In this document: positions 1-8,447 of the stretch, one piece after another
Layout: each line of letters opens with the position of its first letter
Position numbering within the stretch: position 1 is the stretch's first letter
Assembly (NCBI RefSeq): GCF_010614805.1
Contig: NZ_JAAFZC010000001.1
Span: 186,001-250,000 of the forward strand
DNA length: 64,000 nt
From: Pseudooceanicola aestuarii
GTDB lineage: Bacteria; Pseudomonadota; Alphaproteobacteria; Rhodobacterales; Rhodobacteraceae
Reading direction: 5' to 3'
Program-made: the position numbers and the translations under genes
The notes under the pieces: generated by a model
Database searches by the model: none
What the model saw: only the letters and a program-made list of their open reading frames with translations
Told to the model about the DNA's origin: nothing

Positions 1-412
1 CTTGAAGATGACCTATGACAGCGGGCAGGAGGCCCGGCTTGCGGCGGAGAAACTGAACGGTTCCGCCTTTGAAAAGCTGCAATATTTCTACCGCTCCTTT
101 ATGGAACAGCTGATCGAGGAGCGCGGCGCCTACACCACCACCGCCAATATCCGTGCCCTGCCCGAAGACCACCAGGCAGAGGTGATGGATCGCCGCCGCC
201 AGTTGGAAGCCTACACCCGGATGCTGCTGGAAACCGCCATCGCGGACGGCGCGGTACGGCCCCTCAACGTGACCGCGACGTCCAGCTATTTCCTGGGGTC
301 CATCAACTGGTTGCTGCGCTGGCGGGTGGAAGAAGAAGAGATGTCCGCCCGCGACACGGCCGAGACCTTCCTGGACCTGTTCATCAACGGCATAGCCCTG
401 CCTGCCGGTTGA
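1..412 (+). CDS. TetR/AcrR-family regulator, C-terminal part (runs off left edge)
   Basis: Only the ligand-binding/dimerisation half of a TetR-type repressor is present; the N-terminal helix-turn-helix lies outside the window. The reading frame is open to the first base, so the Met codons near the edge are internal. The remaining ~136 residues are all-helical and amphipathic, with the aromatic/Arg-rich segment around SSYFLGSINWLLRWR and a closing helix FLDLFINGIAL typical of TetR C-terminal domains of the fatty-acid/KstR2-like type. The ligand cannot be told. It ends 174 bases before the ThDP-enzyme gene; an inverted repeat TTGAC-N6-GTCAA lies between them and may be its operator (inference). 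Confidence 0.75.
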   Translation, partial: LKMTYDSGQEARLAAEKLNGSAFEKLQYFYRSFMEQLIEERGAYTTTANIRALPEDHQAEVMDRRRQLEAYTRMLLETAIADGAVRPLNVTATSSYFLGSINWLLRWRVEEEEMSARDTAETFLDLFINGIALPAG

Positions 413-467
413 TCGCCCCGGCCGGCCGGCGGCCCGGCCACCTGCCCCACCGGTCCTGCCCCTGAGC

Positions 468-483
468 TTGACGCGCCGGTCAA
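468..483. promoter_or_regulatory. candidate operator, TTGAC-N6-GTCAA inverted repeat
   Basis: TTGACGCGCCGGTCAA has two perfect 5-bp arms around a 6-bp spacer, in the gap between the TetR-family gene and the ThDP-enzyme gene, about 100 bases upstream of the latter's start. Size and symmetry suit a TetR-type dimer site, but no second copy was seen and the short arms could arise by chance. Confidence 0.3.
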
Positions 484-586
484 TTGCCGGGTCCGGTCAG
501 GACGCGGACTTACCCACAGGTCAAATTGCCCTTGCGGCGGCGCGGGTCGCCCTTAGGATGGCGCTGAAACAACGGAGGATTACGTG

Positions 587-2143
587 ATGAACGGCGCGGA
601 CAAGGTGGTCGAAGCCCTGGCGGACGAGGGGATCGACCTCTGCCTTACCAATCCCGGCACGTCCGAGATGCATTTCCTCGCCGCGCTGGATGCCCGCCCG
701 GATATCCGCCCGGTGCTGGCCTTGCAGGAGAACATCGCCACCGGCGCCGCCGACGGGTTCTTTCGCATCGCCGGGCGCCCGGCCTCCACGCTGCTGCACC
801 TTGGGCCGGGGTTGTCGAACGGGCTGGCCAACCTCCATAACGCGCATCGTGCAATGTCCGCCGTGGTCAATATCATCGGCGATCATGCCACCCATCACCG
901 CAAGCTGGACGCGCCCCTGACTTCGGACATCGAAGGGCTGGCGGCGCATCTGTCGGCCTCTGTCCGCACCGTCCAGCCGGGCCATGGCGCCAAGGCCGAA
1001 ACCCGCGCCGCCGTGGCGGAGGCCGCAGCCGGCCGGCCGGGCATCGCCTCCCTTCTGTTGCCGGGTGATTCCGCCTGGGACGACGCGGGCGACGCCGACC
1101 GTGAGGGCACGCCTGCGGCACCGCACCCCCGTGCGCCCGCCCCGGACGAGGCGACGCTGCGTGCCTGCGCCGAGGCGCTGCAACAGGACAATGCGGTGCT
1201 GTTCCTGGGCTTCGGCTCTGTCCGTGGCGAGGCGCTGGAAATCGCGGGGCGCATTGCCGCGAAGACCGGCGCGCGGATCATGGGACAAACCTCCAACCCC
1301 GTGACCGATCGCGGCGCGGGCCGGGTGCGAATCGAGCGCCTGCCCTTTGCCATTGATCAGGCCATTCAGGTGCTGTCGGATGTCGAACACATGGTGCTGG
1401 CAACATCCAAGGCCCCCGTCGCCTTCTTTGCCCATCCCGGCAAGCCCGGCGTGCTGACACCGGAGGGCTGCGAAATCCACGAACTCGCCCCGCCCCATGG
1501 CGACGCGACGGAGGCACTGGCCGCGCTGGCCGCCATTCTGGACGCCGCCGAGGCCGAGCCGCAGCGCAACGCGGCCCATATCCCGGATATCCCCGAAGGC
1601 AGGATCGACGCCCATGCCATAGGCTGCGTGCTGGCCAAGGCGATGCCGGAAAATGCGATCTTCGTGGACGAATCGATCACCAATTCCTTCCCGATCACGG
1701 CGGCGACAATGGGCGCCGCGCCGCACCGTCAGTTGCACAATCTGGGCGGTTCCATCGGGTATTCGCTGCCGGTGGCGATTGGCTGCTCCCTGGCGGAACC
1801 CGACGCCCAGGTGATCACCATCTGTGGCGACGGATCGGCGATGTACACGATCCAGGCGCTGTGGACCCAGGCACGGGAGAACCTGAACATCGTCACCATC
1901 ATCCTGGCGAACCGGTCCTACCGGATCCTGCAAGGAGAGGTCGAGCGGCTGGAAAAAACCAACCGGGGCAAGGCGATCACCGACATGCTGGACATCGGGC
2001 GACCCAATATCGGCTTTGCCGAAATGGCCGAAAGCATGGGCGTCACCGGCATTCGTGTCGAAGATGTCGCCGGATTCGCGCTGGCGCTGGAAGAGGCGCT
2101 GGACCGCGACGGCCCCTCCCTGATCGAAGCGGTGCTGGATTGA
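587..2143 (+). CDS. thiamine-diphosphate enzyme, acetolactate synthase/benzoylformate decarboxylase-like, substrate unknown
   Basis: A 518-residue ThDP-dependent enzyme of the acetohydroxyacid synthase superfamily. The N-terminal pyrimidine-binding domain has NPGTSEMHFL and the catalytic Glu in LALQEN (about residue 48); the C-terminal domain carries the GDGSAMYTIQALW...ILANRS ThDP/Mg motif. The catalytic Glu argues against glyoxylate carboligase, which lacks it. No regulatory subunit gene adjoins, so biosynthetic acetolactate synthase is unlikely; a 2-oxo-acid decarboxylase or carboligase is the better guess. ATG587 was chosen because GGAGG (574-578) sits 8 bases upstream; an in-frame GTG at 584 is the alternative. 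Sits between a TetR gene and glpD. Confidence 0.8.
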   Translation: MNGADKVVEALADEGIDLCLTNPGTSEMHFLAALDARPDIRPVLALQENIATGAADGFFRIAGRPASTLLHLGPGLSNGLANLHNAHRAMSAVVNIIGDHATHHRKLDAPLTSDIEGLAAHLSASVRTVQPGHGAKAETRAAVAEAAAGRPGIASLLLPGDSAWDDAGDADREGTPAAPHPRAPAPDEATLRACAEALQQDNAVLFLGFGSVRGEALEIAGRIAAKTGARIMGQTSNPVTDRGAGRVRIERLPFAIDQAIQVLSDVEHMVLATSKAPVAFFAHPGKPGVLTPEGCEIHELAPPHGDATEALAALAAILDAAEAEPQRNAAHIPDIPEGRIDAHAIGCVLAKAMPENAIFVDESITNSFPITAATMGAAPHRQLHNLGGSIGYSLPVAIGCSLAEPDAQVITICGDGSAMYTIQALWTQARENLNIVTIILANRSYRILQGEVERLEKTNRGKAITDMLDIGRPNIGFAEMAESMGVTGIRVEDVAGFALALEEALDRDGPSLIEAVLD

Positions 2144-2278
2144 TCCGCCGCGCCGGGCCAACCCCGGCGCACGCCGCCGCCCTGGCCGCCGCGCCCCGGC
2201 CTTGTGCGCCCCCGGTCACGCTTTCGTCAGGCCGGCCGCGTCTTATCATTGTCATCCCGGCAGGTTAGGGCCTGCCGG

Positions 2279-3895
2279 ATGACCACGGATAGACCGCATA
2301 TGCCCGACCAGCCCCCCGGCCCACGTCCCGACCAGACCGTCCCGCAGGAGTGCGATCTCTTCGTGATCGGCGGCGGGGTCAACGGATGCGGGATTGCTCG
2401 CGACGCCGCCGGACGCGGGTTGCGGGTGGTGCTGGCGGAAAAGGACGATCTGGGGGCGCATACCTCCTCTGCCTCGACCAAGCTGTTTCACGGCGGGCTG
2501 CGCTACCTCGAATATTTCGAATGGGGGCTGGTCCGCTCGGCCCTGCAGGAGCGGGAGGTGCTGTTGCGGATGATGCCGCATATCTCCTGGCCGCTGCGTT
2601 TCGTGCTGCCGGTCCGGTCGGAAATGCGGTTCGACGGCGACACCCCGACCTCGCGCCTGCTGGCGCGGGTCATGCCGTGGTCACGCGGGCGGCGGCCCGG
2701 CTGGCTGATCCGGCTGGGGCTGTTTCTGTACGACACGCTGGGCCGGCGGCAGATTCTGCCGGGCACCCGCCGCGTCGACCTGGCCGGCCCCGAGGGGCAG
2801 GCCCTGGCGCCCGGTGTCTCCGTCGCCTGGGAATATTCCGATTGCTGGGTGGACGATGCCCGGCTGGTGGCGCTGAACGCCCGCGACGCGGCAGCGCGCG
2901 GGGCCACGATCCTGACCCGCGCGCCCGTTGCCAGCGCCACCCGCGAGGGCCACGGCGCCGACGCGCAGTGGCAGATCACGCTTGCGGATGGCCGCCGCTT
3001 TGCCGCGCGCGCGCTGGTCAATGCGACCGGTCCCTGGGCGGGAGAGGTAGAGACCCGGACCGGGGCCCCGCGACAGCCCCTGCGGCTGGTGCGCGGCAGC
3101 CATGTGATCACCCGGCGGCTGTATGAGCACGACAAATGCTACTTCCTGCAAGGGGCTGACCGGCGCATCGTCTTTTTGATCCCGTACGAGGATGATTTTA
3201 CCCTGATCGGAACCACCGATGCCGACCACGACGACCCCGACACCCCCGCGATCTGCACAAAGGCAGAGCGGGACTATTTGCTGCGCATCGCCTCCGATCA
3301 GCTGGGTCAGACCCTGACTCCGGCGGATGTCGTGCACAGCTATGCCGGGGTGCGGCCCTTGCTGGACAGCGGCGGGGCGACTGCCGCCGCCGCGACACGG
3401 GATTACGACCTGCGGCTGGAACAGGACGCCGGGGCGCCACGCTTGTCAGTCTTCGGCGGCAAGATCACCACCTATCGCAAGCTGTCCGAACAGGCCGTGG
3501 ACCAGCTGGCGCCGCTGCTGGGGCAGCCCGCGCCGGGCTGGACCGCCGGCGCGCCCCTGCCCGGCGGCGATTTCGCCCAAACCGACCGCCCCGCCCTGCA
3601 TGACCGCATCGCGGCCGCCGCGCCTTTCCTGACGCCGGCCGAGGTCGCGCGCCTGCTACGCAGCTACGGGACCGAGGCGCTGGCTCTGCTGGCGGGCGCA
3701 ACGACCCGCGCCGACATGGGCCGGGCCTTCGGCGCCGGCCTTACCGCACGCGAAGCCGATTGGCTGGTCGCTCATGAATTCGCCACCGAAGCCGAGGACA
3801 TCCTGTGGCGCCGGACCAAGCGAGGCCTGCACATGAGCATGGCGGAGCGCACCGAATTCGCGGAATGGTTTTCCGCTGAACGAAAGATTCTCTGA
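2279..3895 (+). CDS. glpD: FAD-dependent glycerol-3-phosphate dehydrogenase
   Basis: Oxidises sn-glycerol-3-phosphate to dihydroxyacetone phosphate, passing electrons to the quinone pool at the inner membrane face. The 538-residue protein has the dinucleotide-binding motif VIGGGVNGCGIARDAAGRG at about residues 29-47, followed by SSASTKLFHGGLRYLE, the GlpD hallmark, and a later FGGKITTYRKLSE segment; the C-terminal alpha-glycerophosphate oxidase domain is present. Length is slightly above E. coli GlpD because of a Pro-rich N-terminal extension. Start chosen at ATG2279, with AGGG 8 bases upstream; ATG2300 would remove seven residues. No glpK, glpF or glpR is adjacent in this window. Confidence 0.93.
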   Translation: MTTDRPHMPDQPPGPRPDQTVPQECDLFVIGGGVNGCGIARDAAGRGLRVVLAEKDDLGAHTSSASTKLFHGGLRYLEYFEWGLVRSALQEREVLLRMMPHISWPLRFVLPVRSEMRFDGDTPTSRLLARVMPWSRGRRPGWLIRLGLFLYDTLGRRQILPGTRRVDLAGPEGQALAPGVSVAWEYSDCWVDDARLVALNARDAAARGATILTRAPVASATREGHGADAQWQITLADGRRFAARALVNATGPWAGEVETRTGAPRQPLRLVRGSHVITRRLYEHDKCYFLQGADRRIVFLIPYEDDFTLIGTTDADHDDPDTPAICTKAERDYLLRIASDQLGQTLTPADVVHSYAGVRPLLDSGGATAAAATRDYDLRLEQDAGAPRLSVFGGKITTYRKLSEQAVDQLAPLLGQPAPGWTAGAPLPGGDFAQTDRPALHDRIAAAAPFLTPAEVARLLRSYGTEALALLAGATTRADMGRAFGAGLTAREADWLVAHEFATEAEDILWRRTKRGLHMSMAERTEFAEWFSAERKIL

Positions 3896-3980
3896 CCTCC
3901 CGACTTGCGCCGGACGTGGATTGCCGCCAGATTTGCCCCGACAAGCGCCGCAAATGCCGCGCCATACCGGGAGGAAATAT

Positions 3981-4772
3981 ATGGATATCAGCAAGTTGTT
4001 CACCCTGGAGGGCCGCGTTGCCGTGGTCACTGGCGGGACGCGCAACCTGGGCCGCCACATGGCCGAGGCCTTCATCGCCGCCGGGGCGCGGGTCTACATC
4101 ACCTCGCGCAAGGCCCCCGATTGCCTGAAAACCGCCGAGGAGCTGGGAGAGAACTGCATCGCCATCCCCGCCGACCTCTCCACGCTGGAGGGGATCGACA
4201 GCTTTGTCACCGAATTCTCAAAACACGAGAAGAAGCTGGATATCCTGGTCAACAACGCCGGCGCCGCCTGGGGTGAACCGTTCGAGGAATATTCCGAAAA
4301 GGGCTGGGACAAGGTGATGGACATCAACCTGAAATCCCCCTTCTTCCTGGTGCAGAAACTGCACGGGCTGCTGAAGGCCGGGGCCAGCGCGGAACAACCG
4401 GGCAAGGTGATCAACATCGCCTCCATCGACGGGCTGCGTCTTAACCCGTGGGAGACCTATGCCTATCACGCTTCCAAGTCCGGACTGATCTACCTGACCC
4501 GCCGCATCGGCGCGCGGCTGATCGCGGATCATATCAACGTCACCGGCATCGCGCCGGGGGCCTTTGCCTCGGACATGAACCGCGCGGCGCGCGACCATGG
4601 TGACGCGGTGGCGCAGAAGATCCCGGCCAAACGCATCGGCGCGCCCGAGGATATCGCGGCAACGGCGCTTTACCTGGCGGCGCGGTCGGGCGATTACGTC
4701 GTTGGGGACACGATCGCGGTTGACGGTGGGCTGGTCTATGCCGCCATCGGCGCCTCGATAGATACCGATTGA
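3981..4772 (+). CDS. short-chain dehydrogenase/reductase (RhlG-like)
   Basis: A 263-residue classical SDR using NAD(P)H. The Rossmann glycine motif TGGTRNLG lies at about residues 17-24, NNAG near residue 92, the catalytic Ser in INIASIDG, and the Tyr/Lys pair in YAYHASKSG. The C-terminal GDTIAVDGG is the usual SDR closing motif. Overall pattern resembles 3-oxoacyl-ACP reductase homologues of the RhlG group, but substrate cannot be inferred. GGAGG (3970-3974) stands 6 bases before ATG3981. It lies 85 bases after glpD and 62 bases before allE on the same strand, so co-transcription is possible. Confidence 0.85.
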   Translation: MDISKLFTLEGRVAVVTGGTRNLGRHMAEAFIAAGARVYITSRKAPDCLKTAEELGENCIAIPADLSTLEGIDSFVTEFSKHEKKLDILVNNAGAAWGEPFEEYSEKGWDKVMDINLKSPFFLVQKLHGLLKAGASAEQPGKVINIASIDGLRLNPWETYAYHASKSGLIYLTRRIGARLIADHINVTGIAPGAFASDMNRAARDHGDAVAQKIPAKRIGAPEDIAATALYLAARSGDYVVGDTIAVDGGLVYAAIGASIDTD

Positions 4773-4834
4773 TCCGCCGGGCCGGTCTGGGTGATCGGCC
4801 CCCTTCCCGGCCCGGCCCTGCACAGGAGAGCATG

Positions 4835-5662
4835 ATGCCCCCATCCCATTTCCCCGCCCCCGGCGGCCATCCGGGCCAGGACCAGCTGCTGACCGGGCGG
4901 GCGGTCTTTACCGAGGCCTATGCCGTGATCCCGCGCGGCACGATGGGCGATATCGTCACCAGTCTGCTGCCCGGCTGGGAGGGAACGCGCGCCTGGATCC
5001 TGGCCCGCCCGCTGACCGGCTTTGCCGAGACCTTCGCCGAATACCTGGTGGAGGTCGCGCCCGGCGGCGGCACATTCGCCGACCGGGCCGAACCGGAGCC
5101 ACAGGCCCAGGGGGTGCTGTTCGTGCTGTCGGGAACCGGGGTGCTGACGCTGGACGGGCAGGAGCACGCGCTGCGCCCCGGCAGCTATGCCTGGATGGCC
5201 CCCGGTGCCCCCTGGCGGGTGCGGAACGCGGACGCGGCGCCGATACTTTTCGCCTGGGTTCGCAAACGCCATGATCCCGCGCCCGGACTGGAGACACCCG
5301 AAAGCTTTGTCACCCACGAGGACGATGTCACCGCCAATGCGATGCCCGGCACCGAAGGCCGCTGGTCGACCAAGCGCTTTGTCGAACCCGACGATCTGCG
5401 CCACGACATGCATGTCAACATCGTCGCGCTGGAGCCGGGCGCGGTGATCCCCTTTGCCGAGACGCATGTGATGGAACACGGGCTGCTGGTCCTGTCGGGC
5501 AAGGGCGTCTACCGCCTGAACCAGGATTGGGTGGAGGTCGAAGCCGGCGATTTCATGTGGCTGCGCGCCTTCTGTCCGCAGGCCTGCTACGCTGGCGGGC
5601 CAGAGACATTCCGCTACCTGCTGTACAAGGATGTGAACCGCCACCCCCGGCTGGCGCTGTAG
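4835..5662 (+). CDS. allE: (S)-ureidoglycine aminohydrolase, double cupin
   Basis: Releases ammonia from (S)-ureidoglycine to give (S)-ureidoglycolate in purine-ring catabolism; a cytoplasmic Mn-binding bicupin. About 275 residues with two cupin halves: the first around QGVLFVLSGTGVLTLDGQ and GSYAWMAPGAPWRVRN, the second around HDMHVNIVALEPGAVIPF, HVMEHGLLVLSGKGVYRL and AGDFMWLRAFCPQACY, whose His/Glu residues supply the metal site. Two adjacent ATGs exist; ATG4835 is 6 bases after AGGAG, ATG4832 only 3. Its product is the substrate of the ureidoglycolate lyase encoded 1.6 kb downstream on the other strand, which supports the assignment. Confidence 0.9.
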   Translation: MPPSHFPAPGGHPGQDQLLTGRAVFTEAYAVIPRGTMGDIVTSLLPGWEGTRAWILARPLTGFAETFAEYLVEVAPGGGTFADRAEPEPQAQGVLFVLSGTGVLTLDGQEHALRPGSYAWMAPGAPWRVRNADAAPILFAWVRKRHDPAPGLETPESFVTHEDDVTANAMPGTEGRWSTKRFVEPDDLRHDMHVNIVALEPGAVIPFAETHVMEHGLLVLSGKGVYRLNQDWVEVEAGDFMWLRAFCPQACYAGGPETFRYLLYKDVNRHPRLAL

Positions 5663-5677
5663 CAGCCCGCGCAGAAC

Positions 5678-5712
5678 GAAAAAACGGCCGGGCAATGCCC
5701 CGGCCGTTTCGC
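5678..5712. terminator. bidirectional rho-independent terminator between allE and the purine permease
   Basis: An 11-bp perfect stem AAACGGCCGGG/CCCGGCCGTTT (5682-5692 with 5699-5709) closes a 6-base loop, with an A tract on its left and T residues on its right. It lies between the convergent ends of allE and the NCS2 permease and can serve both. Confidence 0.85.
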
Positions 5713-5756
5713 TGTGCGGAGGACGCGCGGGCAGATGCGCCTGCCGCGCGCCGCTG

Positions 5757-7151
5757 CTACTTCCGCCCCGACAGCCCGCCGGAGATATCTTCCGTCGCCT
5801 CGGCCGCCAGGTCCTCGGGCAGCAGGAGGTTCAGCACGATGGCGATCAGCGCAGCGGGGAGGATACCCGAGGTCGCCAGCACCTTCAGCGTGGCGGGCAG
5901 GTGTTGCAACGCGCCCGGTTCCAGTTGCAACCCCAGGCCCAGTGACAGGGCGATGGCAAAGATCACCATGTTGCGCCGGTTCCACTCCACGTCGGACAGC
6001 ATCGACACGCCCGCCGCCACCACCATGCCGAACATCACGATCACGCCGCCGCCCAGAACCTCGATCGGTACGGTCGAGATGATGGCGCCTACCTTGGGCA
6101 CAAGGCCGCAGAGGATCAGGAACAGCGCGCCGATGGTGACGACGTGGCGGCTCATCACGCCGGTCATGGCGATCAGCCCGACGTTCTGGCTGAACGAAGT
6201 GTTGGGCAGCGCCCCGAACAGCCCCGCCAGCGCCGTGCCCAGACCATCGGCCCAGGTGGCGCCGGTGATCTCCCGGTCCGTCGCTTCCCGCCCGGCGCCG
6301 CCCTTGGTGATGCCGCTGACATCGCCCACCGTCTCCACCGCCGAGACAAAGCCCATCAGGCAGAAGCCCAGCACCGCCGCGACCGAGAATTCCAGCCCGA
6401 AATGCAGCGGATCGGGCAGCGCCAGCACCGCCGCGCGCCCCACATTGCCAAAGGAGACCATCCCCAGCAGCAGAGCCACCACATAGCCCGCGATCAGCCC
6501 CAGCAGCACCGCCGAGACGGACAGCATCCCCCGGGCAAAGAACTTCAGCGCCAGCGTCACCACGATGACCACGCCCGCCACGAACCAGTTCTGCGCCGAG
6601 CCGTACTCCGGCGTTCCGATGGCAGGTACCCCGCCGGCGGCGTACTGGATGCCGACCTTGACCAGCGCCAGCCCGATCATGGTAACCACCAGCCCGGTGA
6701 CCAGCGGCGGCAGCGCAAAGCGGATGCGCCCGATGAACAGGGCCAGTACGGCGTGGAACAGCCCCCCCGCCAATACGCCGCCCATCAGCGGGGCCATCGC
6801 CTCGACCCCTTTTCCGGCGACCAGCGGGATCATGATCGGGATGAAGGCAAAGGAGGTGCCCTGCACGATCGGCAACCGCGCCCCCACCGGGCCCAGGCCG
6901 ATGGTCTGGAACAGGGTCGCCACCCCGGCAAAGAACATCGACATCTGGATCATGTACAGCATCTGCGGAAAATCCGCGCTGTCAGAGCCGAAGCCGAAGC
7001 CCGCCGCGCCACAGACGATGATCGCGGGGGTCACGTTGCTGACGAACATCGCCAGCACGTGCTGGATGCCCATCGGCACGGCTTTGTGCAGGGGTGGTGT
7101 GAAATTCGGATCACGTAGCTGTTCGGCGGTGCCGATGGATATGTCTGCCAT
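5757..7151 (-). CDS. NCS2-family purine permease (urate/xanthine/uracil type)
   Basis: A 464-residue polytopic inner-membrane permease of the nucleobase-cation-symport-2 family, importing a purine or uracil with protons. The NCS2 signature is seen as QNVGLIAMTG after SFS, and the ETVGD motif lies in the preceding helix region; the rest is a string of 12-14 hydrophobic helices. The start at 7151 (MADISIGTAEQL) follows an AGGGAAGGG ribosome site; upstream codons overlapping allA are not family-like. Its place beside allE, allA and uraH makes urate or xanthine the likely cargo (inference); sequence alone does not separate these from uracil. Confidence 0.9.
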   Translation of the reverse strand: MADISIGTAEQLRDPNFTPPLHKAVPMGIQHVLAMFVSNVTPAIIVCGAAGFGFGSDSADFPQMLYMIQMSMFFAGVATLFQTIGLGPVGARLPIVQGTSFAFIPIMIPLVAGKGVEAMAPLMGGVLAGGLFHAVLALFIGRIRFALPPLVTGLVVTMIGLALVKVGIQYAAGGVPAIGTPEYGSAQNWFVAGVVIVVTLALKFFARGMLSVSAVLLGLIAGYVVALLLGMVSFGNVGRAAVLALPDPLHFGLEFSVAAVLGFCLMGFVSAVETVGDVSGITKGGAGREATDREITGATWADGLGTALAGLFGALPNTSFSQNVGLIAMTGVMSRHVVTIGALFLILCGLVPKVGAIISTVPIEVLGGGVIVMFGMVVAAGVSMLSDVEWNRRNMVIFAIALSLGLGLQLEPGALQHLPATLKVLATSGILPAALIAIVLNLLLPEDLAAEATEDISGGLSGRK

Positions 7152-7282
7152 GTCTGGCCCTTCCCTGTCGTTGGGTCTGTCGTTTGTCCTGGCTCCGCCT
7201 GTGTCGACGGTTGCGCCATTCGGGGGGCGGCGATGCACGCCGCTATCGGGTGAGGTCTGGTGCGGTCCTTCTGCCTTGAGGG

Positions 7283-7867
7283 TCAGTCCGCCGCCGGAGC
7301 GGCAGGGGTGGGGAGCCGGACGGTATAGGGTGCCCCGAACCAATGTTCCTGAAGATTGTCGCCGGGGCCGATGCGATCCACCACGGCAAACAGGCCCGGC
7401 GCATGCAGCGGGGTCAGAACCCCGTGCCAGGTGCCGCGCGCCAGGTTGATCGCCTGTCCCGGCGCGGTGCGAAAGGCCAGCGGGCGGCCTGGAATGCCGT
7501 CGTGATCCGGCGCCACGATCACCAGGAACGGATCCATCGACATCGGGATGAACGCCTGGGAGCCGTCAGGATGACGCTCCACCATGTCCAGCCGCAGGGG
7601 CAATGCGCGCGGCTCTGCGCGGAACAGGCTGATCCCGGCGCGCCCGGTGCCGAACTCCATCGCGGCCCGATCGTTGTAGCGCCCGCACAAGCCCTGGTTG
7701 ATGATCCGGTCGGGATCGCCTTGCGTGTCGATCACCTGTCCGAACGGCGCGAACGCGCCCGCGTCCAGCGCGGCGATGACGATGCTGTCGACCGTCGCCG
7801 CCCCTGGCCCTGCCCTGCCCTGCGGTTCCTCCGCCCCGCCCTGCGGCGTCATTGTCCTGTCGGTCAC
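7283..7867 (-). CDS. allA: ureidoglycolate lyase
   Basis: Splits (S)-ureidoglycolate into glyoxylate and urea, the last step of allantoin use. About 194 residues; family hallmarks are DAGAFAPFGQVID near the N-terminus, RYNDRA with a following Phe/Arg stretch, and INLARGTWHGVLTPL near the C-terminus containing the conserved His. The frame stays open to 8002, but the family N-terminus begins near the conserved core. GTG7867 has AAGGA 5 bases upstream; ATG7852 is a shorter alternative. Transcribed divergently from uraH and in the same direction as the permease 131 bases downstream, probably one operon. Confidence 0.88.
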   Translation of the reverse strand: MTDRTMTPQGGAEEPQGRAGPGAATVDSIVIAALDAGAFAPFGQVIDTQGDPDRIINQGLCGRYNDRAAMEFGTGRAGISLFRAEPRALPLRLDMVERHPDGSQAFIPMSMDPFLVIVAPDHDGIPGRPLAFRTAPGQAINLARGTWHGVLTPLHAPGLFAVVDRIGPGDNLQEHWFGAPYTVRLPTPAAPAAD

Positions 7868-7917
7868 ATCCGTCCTTTCCGCCCGCGCGACTGGCGCGGG
7901 GTCTTCGCAATTGTCTG

Positions 7918-7937
7918 AAACGATGAGATAGTCGTTT
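7918..7937. promoter_or_regulatory. inverted repeat in the allA/uraH divergent promoter region
   Basis: AAACGA and TCGTTT form 6-bp arms around 8 bases in the 133-base gap between the divergent allA and uraH starts. A shared regulator site is plausible from position; the GntR/FCD regulator downstream of uraH is one possible binder. The arms are short, so this is a weak call. Confidence 0.25.
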
Positions 7938-8000
7938 GGCAAAGCCTGCGCCGACACCTGCGCACAGGCAACAGGAATCACCACCCGAGGGAGCGCAACC

Positions 8001-8354
8001 ATGCCCGGCTACCTGACCACCCATGTTCTGGACACCGCGCGGGGCCAACCTGCACAGGGCTTGGGCATTTCATTGTTTCGCATCACCCGCTCAGGGCGGG
8101 AGGGGCTGGCCAGCATGACCACCAATGCCGATGGCCGCACCGACAGCCCGATCCTGCCAGAGGCGGAATTCGTCACCGGCACCTATGAGCTGGTCTTTGC
8201 CGCCGGGGCGTGGCTGGACAGTATCGGCACCCCGGCAGAAGATCCCCGGTTCCTGGACGTGATCCCGATCCGGTTCGGCATGTCGGAGGCGGTGCATTAT
8301 CATGTGCCGCTGCTGCTGTCGCCGTTCGGCTATTCGACCTATCGCGGCAGCTGA
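8001..8354 (+). CDS. uraH: 5-hydroxyisourate hydrolase (transthyretin-like)
   Basis: Hydrolyses 5-hydroxyisourate, the uricase product, to OHCU. At 117 residues it matches the family length. Conserved marks are the N-terminal [14 protein letters not shown] with its catalytic His, the central Arg-containing strands, [16 protein letters not shown], and the diagnostic C-terminal tetrapeptide YRGS. A GAGGGAG ribosome site precedes ATG8001. Uricase and OHCU decarboxylase genes are not in this window. It faces allA head to head and ends 93 bases from the convergent GntR gene. Confidence 0.95.
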   Translation: MPGYLTTHVLDTARGQPAQGLGISLFRITRSGREGLASMTTNADGRTDSPILPEAEFVTGTYELVFAAGAWLDSIGTPAEDPRFLDVIPIRFGMSEAVHYHVPLLLSPFGYSTYRGS

Positions 8355-8447
8355 ACCGCCCCTGCCCGGTCGCGGGCCCGATCTGCGGCGGACCGCGCAA
8401 GATCTGCGGACAGGCCCCGTCGGAGGGCCCGCGCACCGGCCCAATGG

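Noticed and set aside
521..2161. Open frame antisense to the ThDP enzyme
   Set aside because: The plus strand has a ribosome site and ThDP motifs; the antisense product has none.
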